Assembly: GCA_036346395.1 (NCBI GenBank)
Contig: CM070613.1
Coordinates: forward strand, 26,902,818-26,966,817
Direction: 5' to 3'
DNA length: 64,000 nucleotides
Source of the DNA: Hsuehochloa calcarea
Taxonomy: Eukaryota; Streptophyta; Magnoliopsida; Poales; Poaceae
Positions 45,129 to 56,573 of this stretch are shown here, in pieces. Below the pieces are notes generated by a model that was not told the origin of the DNA, ran no database searches, and saw nothing but the letters and a program-made list of their open reading frames with translations. The position numbers and the translations under genes were made by a program. Numbering within the stretch: position 1 is the first letter of the stretch; each line of letters starts with the position of its first letter.

Positions 45129-45388
45129 GAGGTGAGTTAGTGTGCCCGGGGATCGGGGCCATCTGCGATGGCTTATTTATACACTTCACACCTCGGGGTG
45201 AGTTAGTGTGCAGGGGATCGGGGCCATCTGAAGTGGCTTGTTTATACACTTCACACCTACGAGGTGAGTTAGTGTGCAGGGGCTCGGGGCCATGCGTGGT
45301 GGCATGTTTATACACTTCACACTGTGAGGTGAGTTAGTGTGCACGGGGATCGGGGCCATGCTGCGGTGCTTGTTTATACATTTTTGTA
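45129..45388. repeat. Tandem repeat array 2 in element B (about 65 bp x 4)
   Basis: Units begin at 45129, 45194, 45261 and 45325 with GGTGAGTTAGTGTGC, then GGGGATCGGGGCCAT and TTTATACACTTCACACC. It lies between array 1 and the integrase end. Confidence 0.85.
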
Positions 45389-45439
45389 CATGCTAAACAT
45401 TACAAGGTTAATATCCCACTGCTTGAGTGCAGAGTTATT

Positions 45440-46560
45440 TTCCAGTTGCAGCCGGGGCTATCTCCCGTGGATAGTATTTGCGGAGACTCTTGGCGTTCCA
45501 CGTATGATCCAGTTGTTGCCCTTCTGGTGTTGCGATGTAGTAAGACCCTGCTCTTGTGCTTGATGATGATGTAAGGGCCTTCCAGCGGATTCTAATTTTC
45601 CTATGGCGTGGTGTTTCTTTGCCGCTTGAGGACCATATCGCCAGGGGCCAGGTTGCGGACGCGTAGCTTCCTGTTGTACACTTTGTGTACCCCTTCGACA
45701 TACTTCATCATCGTGGAGATGGCATGGACTCGATGTTCTTCTAGGAGGTCCAATGATGTGCTACGATCTTCCAGGCTTCCACCCTGCGTTGTTGAAGGAC
45801 TTTGCTTGGAATTGGCGGGAGTCATTACTTCATCTCCAAATAATAATTTGAGCAGAGAGAAGCTGTGGCTCGTAGGCAAGGTGCGGATTGCCCGCAGGCT
45901 TTTGAGCTCCTCAGGCCACGATCCCTTACAGCAAACCTCTGAGGCGTTTAGTTAAGCCCGATAGTAGGTTACCATTTGCTCTCTCATTGCTCCATTTGAT
46001 TCGGGGTGACCGCGATGCGAAGCATACCGTGGTGCCGATGTTTTGCCAAAGCGTTGGAACACACGGAATCAAATTGGGTGCCATGTCGATGATTATATCG
46101 CGAGTGCGCGTGCAGACATACAACATTTTCCATACAAAGCGCTATGCCGCTGCCACCGTTATTTTTGCCACCGGCTTAGCCTCCACCCATCTAGACAAGT
46201 ACTCGATGGCGACCAAGGCGAAGCGAAAACTGCTCTGCCTGGCCGTTGGGAACGGGCCAATGATATCGAGTCCTTATCGGGCGAAGGGCCATGCAGGGCA
46301 AGTGGGCTGCGGACCTTCTGCGGGCGCTTTGGAGTTGTGACTGGCCCGTTGGCAACCTTGGCATTGCTGCACTAGGTCCTATGCATCGCGTAGCGCGGTA
46401 GGCCAATAAAAACCTTGCCTGAAGGTTTTAGAGACGAGGCCTTGGGGAGCCTGGTGTGCCTCACAGAGGCCTTCATGTATTTCTTTTAGTAATGACCGGC
46501 CTTCACCACAGGAGGCGGTGCGATGAGGCGCATAGCGCCTCCTTTGTATAGTGTCCATCA
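45440..46560 (-). pseudogene. Element B integrase
   Basis: From 46561 on the minus strand: LLKEIHEGLCEAHQAPQGLV and KTFRQGFYWPTALRDA (zinc-binding region and linker), a CQ..CQR-like second Cys pair at about 46350, PAWPFARYG and GPFPTARQ-like core near 46260, KWSNERANGN near 45980, and PTSHSFSLLKLLFGDEVMTP to KYVEGVHKVYNRKLRVRNLA and GDMVLKR near 45640. These are successive parts of a Gypsy integrase. Frame breaks occur. Confidence 0.8.
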
Positions 46561-47400
46561 ATGATGTAGTAGTTGCGTGCTCGATGCCTTAGGCGGTTTG
46601 CCTCAGCTTGCGTCGTCTGGCTTGTCTCCGCGCAGGTATTTGCGGATGGAATCTCGCCAATCCGCATTGTCTAGCTAGAGAACCTTACGAGCGAGTGCTC
46701 GGGGCTGCCTGGTAGCCCCGGTGTTTCGGGGTAGCCTGGTATACAGGCAGCCCTAGTGCTTAAGGCGATGGGCGGCTTGAGTATTACTTGGTATATGACC
46801 TCGGTGGGCGGCACTCGTCGGGCGCTATCTTGGCGGTTTATCATCAGCGTCATTGTCGGCTCGGGAATGTTCTAAACATTGATGTCGTGAAAATGCTTTG
46901 CTTGGGCGAACATTGCTGTCTTGTGCCATCTGGATCCTGGTTTGTAAATGTTTTGTCAAAGTGGCTGCGACAAGGCGAGAATCGCTCTTCATGACTATGC
47001 ATTTTCGCCAACTCCTTTGCCTTTACATGGCCAGAAGTAATGCCTCGTACTCGGAGGCATTGTTGGTTGTTGGAACTCGATCCGTGGTGTAGGAGATCGG
47101 CGACCATCACGTGCGACTAGGATGGGCTGCGGCACCCACTCGGTCGCGAACCATGATCCATCGATGTATATCATCCATGGTGCTTCAATTTGGGCATCGC
47201 GGATGATCCGGTACTGCGGCGTCCACTCGGCTACAAAGTCAACGAGGGCTTGTGACTTTACCGCGGTGCGTGCGGCAAAGGTTATGTCGAAGGTGCCAAC
47301 TCCACTACCCACTTGCCTATGTGGCCAAGGCATCCTTGTTTCGTAGCATGAGCGATGGGTATGGCGTTGGGATTATCATAGTGTGCGCTAAGTAGTCTTG
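46561..47400 (-). pseudogene. Element B RNase H
   Basis: Minus strand: ALVDFVAEWTPQYR (about 47250), APWMIYIDGSWFATE with the catalytic Asp of YIDGS (about 47170), then a segment equivalent to NNAEYEALLLA near 47060 and VIGDSQ-like further on. Typical of Tat-type Gypsy pol between RT and INT. Confidence 0.75.
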
Positions 47401-48530
47401 GGAGCTTCGCGAGGCCATGAGTAAGCGTATGCCAATTTTCCAACTTCGGTGTCTGGTGCTCACGGCCCTGCGGTGCCTGCGAGACATAGTACAGGGTCTT
47501 TGGACTCTGTCTTCTTGGACAAGGACTGCACTAACGGTGGAGGAAGAAGCCGCGAGTTACAGCGGGGTACAGCAGGAGGCGTGCGCCTCGTTCCGGGCTT
47601 GCTAGGCTTGGTAGTTGGGTCAGGTACTGCTTGAGTTGGAGAAATGCTACTTGGCACTCTTCGGTCCATCTGAACGGCTCCGCTCCCCGGAGCGTTCTAA
47701 AAAATGGCAATGCCCTCTCTGTTGAGCGGGACAAAAACCTGCTGAGGGCTGCTAGGCGGCCTGTTAGCCTCTGTACCTCGCGAGCGTTTTGGGGTGGTGT
47801 CATTTCTTGGATGGCCTTTATCTTCTCTGGGTTTGCCTCGATGCCTCTTTCGGAGATGAGAAAACCAAGAAGCTTTCCGGCCTTGACGTCGAAGGCGCAC
47901 TTGTCTAGGTTAAGTTTGATTCCTCGCCCCCGAAGGTTGCTGAATGCTTCATGCAAGTCTGTAGTGTGCGAAGCCTACAGCCTGCTTTTGACCACTATAT
48001 CATCGACGTAGGCTTCTACATTGCGGCCGAGTTGGTTGGCGAGGACTTTGGCGATGAGGAGAGTGAATGTGGCACCGCGTTTTTAGTCACGAAGGGTATC
48101 ACGGTTGTAGCGGTATGTCTGGATGGGTGTGATGAATCTTTGTTTTGGCTTCATCTTCCTTGCCATGAATATTTGATGATAATCGGAGTAAGCATCAAGG
48201 AAGCTCATCGATTCACAACTTTGGCGTGGCGTCCACAAAATCGTCGATCTGGTGAAATCGTCCCGGTGATGCTTTGTTGAGATCGGTGAAGTAGGCGCTT
48301 TATCCGCCAGTGCCATTGCTTTTACGAACAAGGGCGGGGTTGGCGACCATTGAGAATGTTTGATCTCGGATGACTCACGCCTTGAAGCTTTGCGATCTCT
48401 TTCTTTCTTTGCTTGAGGCGTTCTCTGACATTCGGCACAACTTTTGCTTCTTGGAGTGCGGCGTCGCTTTGCAATGCCGGATGATGCTCGATGGTGTCGT
48501 GGGACCCAAGAATACCCTCGGGGTTCCACG
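47401..48530 (-). pseudogene. Element B reverse transcriptase
   Basis: Minus strand from about 48300: MSFLDAYSDYHQIFMA, FITPIQTYRYN, then VEAYVDDIVVKSR (48023-47985, catalytic YVDD), KLNLDKCAFDVKAGKLLGFL, ISERGIEANPEKIKAIQEMT and RLTGRLAALSRFLSRSTERA, ending in the PFFRTLRG connection. YVDD is intact. The 47531-47956 part is uninterrupted for 141 codons. Confidence 0.85.
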
Positions 48531-49570
48531 AAGATGTCGCATTATTCACGGTGTTTGGAGAATTGCGTCGCGTGTGGTGGTTGAGAGGTCGGCAAAGGGC
48601 CCTTGTTCTCTCACGAGTCTTGTCAAGGAGGGCTTTTTAGGAGTTGGGCCTCGGGTTTTGTTTTGGTGCCCACCTTCTGAAGTCTTGCCAATTGGGTAGC
48701 CTTTGCTTTGACGCGATGGACCGCCCGGTAGATGATAGCGCTTCCGGCTCCGTTTGTCTTGCCAAATCTTGGTTGCCCGCTGCTGTGACTATTCCTTGGT
48801 GCGGGGAAGCTTCATGCATAAGTAGTTATGATGTGCCGCTGCGTTGAAAGAGTTCAGCGTGGCTCGGCCAAGGATGGCGTTATCTTGATAGGGCATCGGA
48901 TGGCGTCAAGGTGGCGATCTCCATGTGGGAGGCAAAGTTGTCATTGAAGGTGAAGGGAAGGTTGATTTGACCCGGGCCGTCAGGCCTACCCGAAGCCTAT
49001 CAAGGGTATCCGGGGGTGGCGGTCCCTAGGGATCATCATCTTGTCGAAGGGCTCTCTGAATAGCAAGTCGTGAGCTTCCTCCGTCTATGAGGGCCGCGTC
49101 GGACGTCGAAATCTGCGATGTTGGTGAGGCGGCGAGGTCTGGTGAAAATACACACCACGGCGTCCTGCGGGCGAAGGTATTGGCAATGTTGGCGTGGCGG
49201 GTGGTGGATGCGGTATGATGCGATATGGTGAATCTAGCGGGCATATACGCGCGTTGCCTTTCGATGACATGCTCAGCGATGACCCTCCGGCGATCATATT
49301 GATAACTCTTTGGCGATGCTCGGTGGCCCCTTGGCGAGGCCTCAATGGAGGGTGGGCAATCGATTACTGAGCACTTGTCTTCGCTTCCGCGGTTGTTGGC
49401 CGGTTCATGTAGTCTTGCATGGCGATATTGTGCGGCCTTCTTGGGTTGTGTGGGATCCTTCTCGTGCGGTCGCGAGAACAATGGGGCTCCCGGTCTTGGC
49501 CGAGTGGTACGACACTCTGGGTGGTGTGGGATCCTCGCCATGCAAGTCCGAGAAGAGTGGGATGCCCTCA
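48531..49570 (-). pseudogene. Element B protease and 3' gag, degraded
   Basis: This is where Gypsy order places the protease, but I can only see weak matches. Near 48860-48980, NAILGRATLN-like and FTFNDNFA-like pieces correspond to the protease C-terminal half. Many frames, none long. Confidence 0.45.
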
Positions 49571-50610
49571 ATTACGCTTTGGGTATCACGGGATCCTCGG
49601 CCGGTGCGGCGCGAGCACGCAGCTGCGGCCACTGGCCCCTAGGGCCCTTGTTGCGCTCCGTCTCGTGGTAGGCGTTTACGCCCTCTAGGCGGTACTGTTG
49701 TGCGTGGCTTAGCCATCGCTCTGCTGCGATTGACATGGTCTCTTTAGTGGCGGCCGCTTGTTTTTCGCCGCGAGGCGTTGCGGTCGGAGAGCCACCCGCG
49801 GGCACTACCTTCCTCGCCCGGCGTACTCCTCCATTTTGTCGAAGAGGTCCGCTCTTGGCGGATGGGCTTCGAGCGACCTTTACGCCAGGGCCTTTTGGGG
49901 TCCGCAAGTCACGGCATTTATTATGGTAGTTTCATTGACCCCTTCACTTGGCACTTCACCTCATAAATCTCTGAAGAAACGCAAATGGACTGCTTTGGGG
50001 CCTTCTTGGTGTTGAAGAGTGTCTCGCATCTTCGGTTCGGTAGTTTCCTTGGATATTGTTCCGCACGAGATCCGTAGTTGCTCACATGCGTACCGCAGGC
50101 GAGTGGAATGGTGAAGAACAGTCAATGCCACTCCTTTTAGGACTAGGGTGATGATCTTCACCTTTGTGGTGTCATCTCCCTAAGCGGCTTCGATGGTTGT
50201 TTTGTAGAGCGGAGGAACTACGAGGGTAGGTGGATCTCTCGAAGGGCATGACCTCCGGCATCTTGAAGCCACGAGGCCGGTGGTGCTTCTGATCCTGCAC
50301 TCAAGGGAGTTGGGACCCCAGAAACATTGGTGCCAAAGCACCGCGGGTGATGCCGTTCGGCGAGTCAGCAGAAGCCTCGAGTTCCTGTGAACTGTTTGAG
50401 TTGGCCCCGTGTGTCGGAGATTAAGCATCTCCCGGCGGATGTTGGCGAGTTCTGTTTGGGGTGCCTCATCGCCTCTGTGTTATGCCCGTTGCCCCCATTG
50501 GTGGTTAAGTCGCGAGCATGCAGGCGGCTCCTCGGCCTCGATGATATTTTCGCGCCGCAGGTTATGCATTTCTTCCTCCGCGGGGAGGCGGCGGCCCATG
50601 TTGCCATTGA
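49571..50610 (-). pseudogene. Element B gag
   Basis: Minus strand: a His/Arg-rich start, HARDLTTNGGNGHN at about 50510, CRIRSTTGLVASRCRRSC... PTLVVPPLYKTTIEAA (a KMP.F..P-like gag region at 50330-50180), then KVKIITLVLKGVALTVLHHS, LRYACEQLR, HLRFFRDL, GVNETTIINAVTCGP-like and PPRADLFDKMEEYA near 49850. This follows Retrotrans_gag order. Stops and shifts are frequent. Confidence 0.65.
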
Positions 50611-50733
50611 AGTCTAAGCGGCAGCCCTCTGGGTGCAGGTGGTCTTTATTCTTCTTCTGGCTTTGGCGCGAATGTATTCAATGGTACTCTTGAGTGGTGC
50701 CATTCCACGCTTGAGTTACACTTGACTTCGCGA

Positions 50734-50751
50734 TCCCCATGGATGGTGCCA
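50734..50751 (-). other. Element B primer-binding site
   Basis: Minus-strand TGGCACCATCCATGGGGA, 3 bp inside the 5' LTR. It matches the element A PBS in 13 of 18 positions and the second B copy at 41257-41274. Confidence 0.7.
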
Positions 50752-50754
50752 AGC

Positions 50755-51564
50755 TGTCATAGCAAACAAAGACTAGGCGATGAAAGGGACCTCCGATACA
50801 CTCGGGAGGCGGAGGATCCTCGGAAAGGGATCGTGACTAGTAAATGAGTACTTGATTGATTTTACGTGAAAAACCAAATCCTTGCCCTTTTACATGGGGG
50901 TGCCTCCTATTTATAGCCCTATGTTTACATTACTATCCTATCCCTACGGGAATCTTTGTGCAGCGTAGAGAAATGCTGAGAGACTTTTCCTCCCCTACCG
51001 TAGGTCTTGGTCCACAGTAGGTCTTCTGCGCTTAGTCCACAGGTGGTGCACTTGGTCCCACAGGCGCCGGAGTGCACCGTTGCGGGGAGTGCCGGGTCTC
51101 CTCGGAGGTGACCGGAGGGCTCTTCTCCGGGCTTGTGGCCCGATGACTCTCGGGGTGTTTGAGTCTCCTCCGGAGGTGTCACGGAGGGCATCTTTGCTCC
51201 GGGCTTGCGAGTCTGAGGACTCTCGGGGTGCCGGGTCTCCTCGGATGTGTCGGAGGGCCTCTTGCTCGGGCCCAGCGGCCGAGGGACCCTCAGGGATGCT
51301 TGGGTCTCCTCTGGAGGTGATCCGGAGGGCCTAATGCTCCGGAGCCAGCGGCGCAGGGACTCTCGGGGTGCTGGGTCTCCTCGGAGGTGTCCGGAGGGCT
51401 GTTACTCGGGCCCTGCGGCGCTGGGACCCTCGGGGTGCCGGGTCTCCTCGGAGGTGGTCAGGAGGAGCTTCTTTGTTCGGGCCAGGTGCGCAGGACCCCA
51501 GGATGCTTGGTCTCCTCGAGGTGGCTTTGCACGGCCGTTAGGGTTGGTGGGGCGCCGCTCGACA
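50755..51564 (-). repeat. Element B 5' LTR
   Basis: 810 bp, TGTCATAGCAAACAAAG to CGCCGCTCGACA on the + strand. Seven about-70-bp units with core CGGGTCTCCTCGGAGGTG start at about 51091, 51160, 51231, 51300, 51371, 51438 and 51507. CTATTTATAGCC on either strand is the likely TATA region (about 50911). Confidence 0.85.
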
Positions 51565-51565
51565 A

Positions 51566-51644
51566 TTATGTAATATATATAGGGTACAAAGGAGATACAA
51601 AACTAAACACTACTATAAGAAAATATCACAAATACCCTTAATAA
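51566..51644 (-). mobile_element. Second copy of the short LTR-like end
   Basis: ATGTAATATATATAGGGTAC through ATACCCTTAATAA is similar to 39905-39984. Together they flank element B and its partial partner. Confidence 0.4.
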
Positions 51645-52219
51645 CCCCAATGTCCAATTTTGTCAAGTTTGATGATTGATCTCACCATGATAAAGTAAGC
51701 CAATCCAATTGATCCGAGCCTGAGATTAACTGATGAAGCATGATCTATATTGGTGGGAGCCAGCACAACGCAAAAACAATTCTGATCCAAGATCACAAGA
51801 ATCAAGTCAAGATGGCAATGCCTCTTCTGAAAGCAAATCCTGGAGGGCCTCCCTGTCAGAAGAGCAGCCCATGGTTGTCCATGCACCGATGTCGATGTTG
51901 GTCGGTCCAATCATGATTAATTCTAGATCTAACTTTGTGCTCAAAGCAAGCAGCTGCAGCAGCATGGTTTGCCTTCCCCTCTTGTGATAGCGCGGGGGGA
52001 CTGCGCTGCGCTGAAATGATTCAATCAAGTGTACGTACTGACAAGAAAAGCCGTAATAAGCTTTACAGTGATTCCTGTCGGTGGTGGTGGCCCTCACCGG
52101 AGCAGAGAGCTCTCCGTCCTTAAAATGGCGAGCATCATGGCATGATGATCGCGCTCTCTCACTCTCTGCAAAGCCACCGGGAGAAAGGAGCTTCGCTTTG
52201 CACTCTTGGAGTTTCAACC
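51645..52219 (+). promoter_or_regulatory. Upstream region of the A/B-barrel gene
   Basis: Non-repetitive sequence between the short LTR and the start codon. Probably holds the promoter and 5' UTR. GCGCTCTCTCACTCTCTG (about 52150) is a CT-rich leader motif common in plant 5' UTRs. No TATA box can be assigned confidently. Confidence 0.4.
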
Positions 52220-52966
52220 ATGGCGGAAGTTAAGCACCTGTGCCTGGTGAAGTTCAAGGAGGGCGCCGTGGTGGACGACATTCTGCGAGGTTGACCAAGC
52301 TGGCTGCAGAGATTGACACGGTGAAATCCTTCGAGTGGTATACATCCATTCGTTGTCTTTGCACTTCCTTTTCTACTCTAAAACTAACATCAGTAGATTC
52401 CGACTTTCCGAGGTAAGAATACATTAAACTAGTGACCAAATATATGCTAGAATGCAGTAGGATCAAGACAAGGTATCATTGTTGTTCAGCTTTGTTTAGC
52501 ACTTCAGCAAAGAGATTCCCAACTTCTTCAGAGACTAGTTTCTTTACCGAAGATCTCGCTCTCAAATAGAGCCATGCCCGGGATCAGGACTGTCAGTAGC
52601 TAAAGAATAGCTATTGAAGTGCAACTTTAAGCATTTCTGATTGAACTCGTTTCGGTAAACTCGTTGCTCCTTGTGTTGCAGGGAAAAGACGTGCTGAACC
52701 AGGAGGCTCTGACGCAGGGCTTCACCCATGTCTTCTCGATGGCTTTGCGAGCGCTGAAGACATGGCGAGCTATGAGCCATGAGAAGCACACCGCGTTCGC
52801 AGGCACGTTCATGGCCGCACTCGACAAGGTCGTCGTCATCGATTTCCCCGTCGCCGTCGCCAAGCCACCGCCGGCAGTCGACTCCAGTATCTATCAAGCA
52901 CCTGCCAACCATTGTGTGGTACCTTTTTCAGGTACTCATCAATACGCAGTTGTGGTGTACGGATGA
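52220..52966 (+). CDS. Stress-response A/B-barrel (Dabb) domain protein, HS1-like; two exons
   Basis: Exon 1 (52220-52337) starts MAEVKHLCLVKFKEGAVVDD and, after a missing base at about 52290, LTKLAAEIDTVKSFEW. Intron 52338-52681 begins GTATACATCC and ends TTGTGTTGCAG. Exon 2 reads KDVLNQEALTQGFTHVFSMA, a disturbed segment, then HEKHTAFAGTFMAALDKVVV and IDFPVAVAKPPPAV. This is a complete dimeric alpha/beta-barrel Dabb domain (PF07876) as in Arabidopsis HS1, a small stress- and pathogen-responsive protein of about 110 residues with reported antimicrobial activity. The tail after AKPPPA runs about 25 codons longer than usual before TGA 52964-52966. Frame losses at about 52290, at the exon junction and at about 52745-52790 are single bases, so the gene may be intact in reality. 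A possible AATAAA polyadenylation signal lies at 53073. Confidence 0.8.
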
Positions 52967-53335
52967 TGTTATTGCTACTTCTGCCACTTCAGTCAGTGTT
53001 GAGCTGGTGTAGCCGTAATTCAGCTCTATGCCGTGCATTCCGTTCAAAGGCTGTTTGGTTATCCTTGTAATGAATAAATTTGGGTGATCTTTCTGGTTGC
53101 TGTTACTTCTCCCTTTTCTTTTCGGTCTTAATGATGGATTCCTAAACGGTTTTGTGGGTCAGTCGTGCTTATTACTATTTGCTTGAACTTTGGCAAGAGC
53201 AGGTTTGCCATGACTAACTTTGGTGGTTACTCGTACATTGGTAAACACTCAGACGGCACTTCTTTCATGTGAAGGCATTTAAAGTTCCGTCCGAAGAGGA
53301 GCGGTACTATCTTTCTTTCTCTTCCTTTTGGTAGA
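52967..53335 (+). other. 3' flank of the A/B-barrel gene
   Basis: Presumed 3' UTR (AATGAATAAATTTG at 53070-53083) followed by unassigned sequence up to the Copia LTR end. No gene is seen. Confidence 0.4.
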
Positions 53336-54313
53336 TGTTGGAGCGCTTGAAACGGATCATCTGTATTAGCACAGGAGCACAGCGACATATATTAGGGGCA
53401 TTGCCGCTACCGCACGAGCCAAAGCAGCACCAAAACACATAGTAAAACTGAAGAAAACCAAACTCAGGAAGAGATTGTATTTTTTGGAATTGCTTGGCAC
53501 CTAATTCGGTTGCCTTTCTTCTCTTTATATACTTGTTGTATTGCCGGTTCGGCTGCAGTATACAGATATCAATTCTGTTATAAGATAACAGATACTGCCG
53601 ATTACAACAGATCATGATTGATCTGATTATGCACCTTTCTATCATTAGTTAAACAGACCTGTACATTCTATCTTTAGCTAAACTGACTTACACATTTTAT
53701 CAGCCTCCCTCCATCTCGAGAACAGCCAAGGGTTTTGTGAAAATACCATAAGCTGATCTCGAGAAGAAAAATGAACGAATATCCAGCAACTTTTGCGCCA
53801 CTCTCTCTCTAACAAAATGAAAATCCACCTCGACATGGCGCTAGCTCGAGGTAGTGACTGTACCCAAATGACCTCAGCAGTAGCGTTCGCCAATGCTTTG
53901 TATTCAGCCTCCGTACTGGATTGTGATACAATACTATGCATCCTTGAACTCTATGCGATCAAGTTAGAGCCAAAGAACACTGCATATCCCTGGTTGATCG
54001 CCGATCATCAGGACACCTAGCCCATCGGCATTAGAAAAGCACTGATCAAAGTAGAAGAGGACCGCTGGATCAACAAACCAGTGACTGAAGTAAGTTTGAG
54101 ATATCGAAGAATGCGTTTTACCGCCATCCAATGGCGAGCTCGTCGGTGCAGCAAGAAACTGACAGGTCTTGTTGACTGAAAAAGAAATATCAGGTAGGTC
54201 TTGTTAGAGTAAGATACTGCCAGGCACCAACAATACTCCGATACTTACTTGGTGGCATCATCATCCGATAGTGGCTCACCATCTTTAGCTAAACTGACTT
54301 ATACATTTTATCA
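53336..54313 (-). mobile_element. Internally deleted Copia element
   Basis: Minus strand: the first 32 bp of an LTR (54313-54282, TGATAAAATGTATAAGTCAG) are fused directly to RT/RNase H coding sequence (54281-53721), followed by the polypurine tract CTCGAGATGGAGGGAGGC (53720-53703) and a complete 3' LTR (53702-53336, 367 bp, TGATAAAATG to CTCCAACA) with a TATATAAAG box at about 53525. The coding part gives LTRPDISFSVNK-like, the RNase H motif SQSSTEAEYKALANATAEVI (about 53925-53870) and RDQLMVFSQNPW. Most of gag-pol and the rest of the 5' LTR are missing. Confidence 0.75.
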
Positions 54314-54962
54314 AAAACTGCTATACTACTTTCTGCTACAGTAAACATACGCTGTCCCTACCGCGTTTTGCTACAACACTTCCGCCGAGTGTTGTTCACG
54401 TGGGCTCAGAAACAATGTTCACACAATATTATCTGCAGTAACAAGTAACAGTAGAGAATCCGGACCCTGGAGTGCTACTTCTGTCTTTTCTAGCATCAAT
54501 AGGAAGAAGCAACTGCAGGTTTCCCGTAATATACTCATGAATAAAAGGAAGAAAAAGAAGGCAAAAAGGGACCAAGTGGAAGCACGTGAAATACTGAAAG
54601 TCGACGATCATGGCCTCTCCCCTATACAAGGATGACAAGAAACGGAGATTTTGCGGTTATAACCTAGAATTATCATGTTTCTGGATGTGCTTATTGCCCA
54701 GTTGATGCTTGGTAATAAGACGCGGCCATCCTACGTACGATATATACTGTCACAAACTCACAATCGTGACGAAAAATACTCGGGCCATTGCATGTTTCAA
54801 TGACATGACTCGTGAGATGATGCGTACTGTAATATATTATCTACAGATATCATGGGCTGCGATTTGATAGTTCTTCAACTTTCCTATATCTCCTATCGAA
54901 CGATTCATGCAGCGATAGAAATGTGTAACCAGTAAGAATTGGCGAGTTGTAGAATTGGATTG
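54314..54962. other. Unassigned spacer
   Basis: Short frames only; no domain or repeat recognised. Ends with the target-site copy GATTG (54958-54962) of the next LTR. Confidence 0.4.
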
Positions 54963-56573
54963 TGTTGGGTTGCTGACAATGCTACGATAGTATAAATAAA
55001 TTTTTATCACACAATCGAGAGAACCACGGTAGTAATATATCACGAGATTACTACTAGGCGTGCCGACTTCGTAGCGGAGGTAGAGTCGTCGTGTGGTGAT
55101 ATAGTCGTACTCGTACTCACGGCCAGCGTCTCCTCCTTGAGTGGTCGTACTACGCGGCGCATCTGTTCCTCCGGTGGTCGTACTCACCAGCGACTTTTCC
55201 TCCGACTCGGTGATCGACACGAGTCACGGATCGTCCTAATCTTGATGCTTTGCAACAACACCTCCGAGGTATCCACGTCGTGCAGGCGGGATCACCACGC
55301 CTTTGGAGTGCTAATGCCGGCGGCGTAGTTGAGAAGGCGTGGCTATTAGGGTTTGAGAGTTCTTCCAAAGATCATCCTCTACTCTCACCCCATGCCACCG
55401 CCCCTCTTTCATAGGCATCCATGATGGGTCTCGAACTTAAGACCCATTAGAAACTCGTAGCCTATCTGAATTCGGATCACCATCCAAAAGCAGATCCTAG
55501 CCTTTTAAGTGTGTGACCCTACGAGTTCATGTGTAATCGGTTATGACTCGGAAATTCTTTTCCGATCACGATCGTTAAGCGGTACCTAGCAGCACATAAC
55601 GATTCCCAAATACACATAGAATATCGAGCGAATCTTGATGTAATATGATCTATGATCGAGTTCTCATCACTTGCGATCGATTCGTATCTCCATAAGACGG
55701 ATCGTATTTGGTCCCGACGATTCGTAACTCCTTACGACGAGTCCTTACCATTACGTGATTACGTTCGATCAATCTCGACCGGATCGTATTTCCATACGAC
55801 CGATCCGTGGCGGTCGAACTAAGCAACTTCTCATGCATTCTCCCTTTGCCTCACGATGTGCGGTTGAACTCGGGTGAGATATTGTGTCATCTATGGGTAT
55901 TCAATATTTTCTCGATCGAGTGTCGGATAACTTCATGTAGTCGACACCCGACCACTAGTGGCATGGTCATGCACTTTCTTTGTCCGATCACCACAAGGGC
56001 CGAGAGACATCTCTCCTGTTATGTTAGGAGGGGCAAATCCCATCTTGACCAGTCATATTCCTCCGCATGTTTCATAGCACAACCGAAAGCTATCTTTATA
56101 ACTACCCAGTTACGAGTAGCGTTTGGCAACCCCTAAGAGTGCTATTACACATGTAGAGAACCATGATGATCTCAGGTCTAAGGATTATACATCATCATTA
56201 CTTGAGACCAACTAATGATACAAAGATTCACAACAATCTCAATAGTGTCTCAATGATAGGTCTATCAATCCCATGTTCTCTAACATGTGCTCACATTATT
56301 GTTTCGATATCTCCATATCCATGACTTGTGAAACAAGATCATCAATCAATACATGTGCTAGTCATAGAGTCACTGGTGTTCCGACCAGTGACCTCCGACC
56401 AAGGTTACATTTGGAATGACAGCATATAAGTTAAAGAGTTCCACCAACAAATCACATACTTATTGATCTATAACAAATGATTCATTCAAGGAACACGATA
56501 ACATCTTATCAAAATCACGAACATAATGAAATATCATCATCTCTATGATTACCTCTAGGCCATATTTCTAACA
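54963..56573 (-). mobile_element. Angela-like Copia solo LTR with perfect target-site duplication
   Basis: 1,611 bp. On the minus strand it starts TGTTAGAAATATGGCC and ends AGCAACCCAACA. Flanking 5-mers are identical: GATTG at 54958-54962 and GATTG at 56574-56578. No internal sequence, PBS or PPT adjoins it, so it is a solo LTR left by LTR-LTR recombination. Homologous in inverted orientation to 13326-14900. Confidence 0.9.

Larger units (their letters stand above)
41279..51564 (-). mobile_element. Tat-type Ty3/Gypsy retrotransposon (element B)
   Basis: About 10.3 kb on the minus strand: 5' LTR 50755-51564, PBS 50734-50751, gag, protease, RT, RNase H, integrase, then a + strand coding region and tandem repeats before the 3' LTR 41279-41899. 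The latter LTR is also followed by a PBS and internal sequence of another copy, so the structure is LTR-internal-LTR-internal. Frames are broken throughout. Confidence 0.85.
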
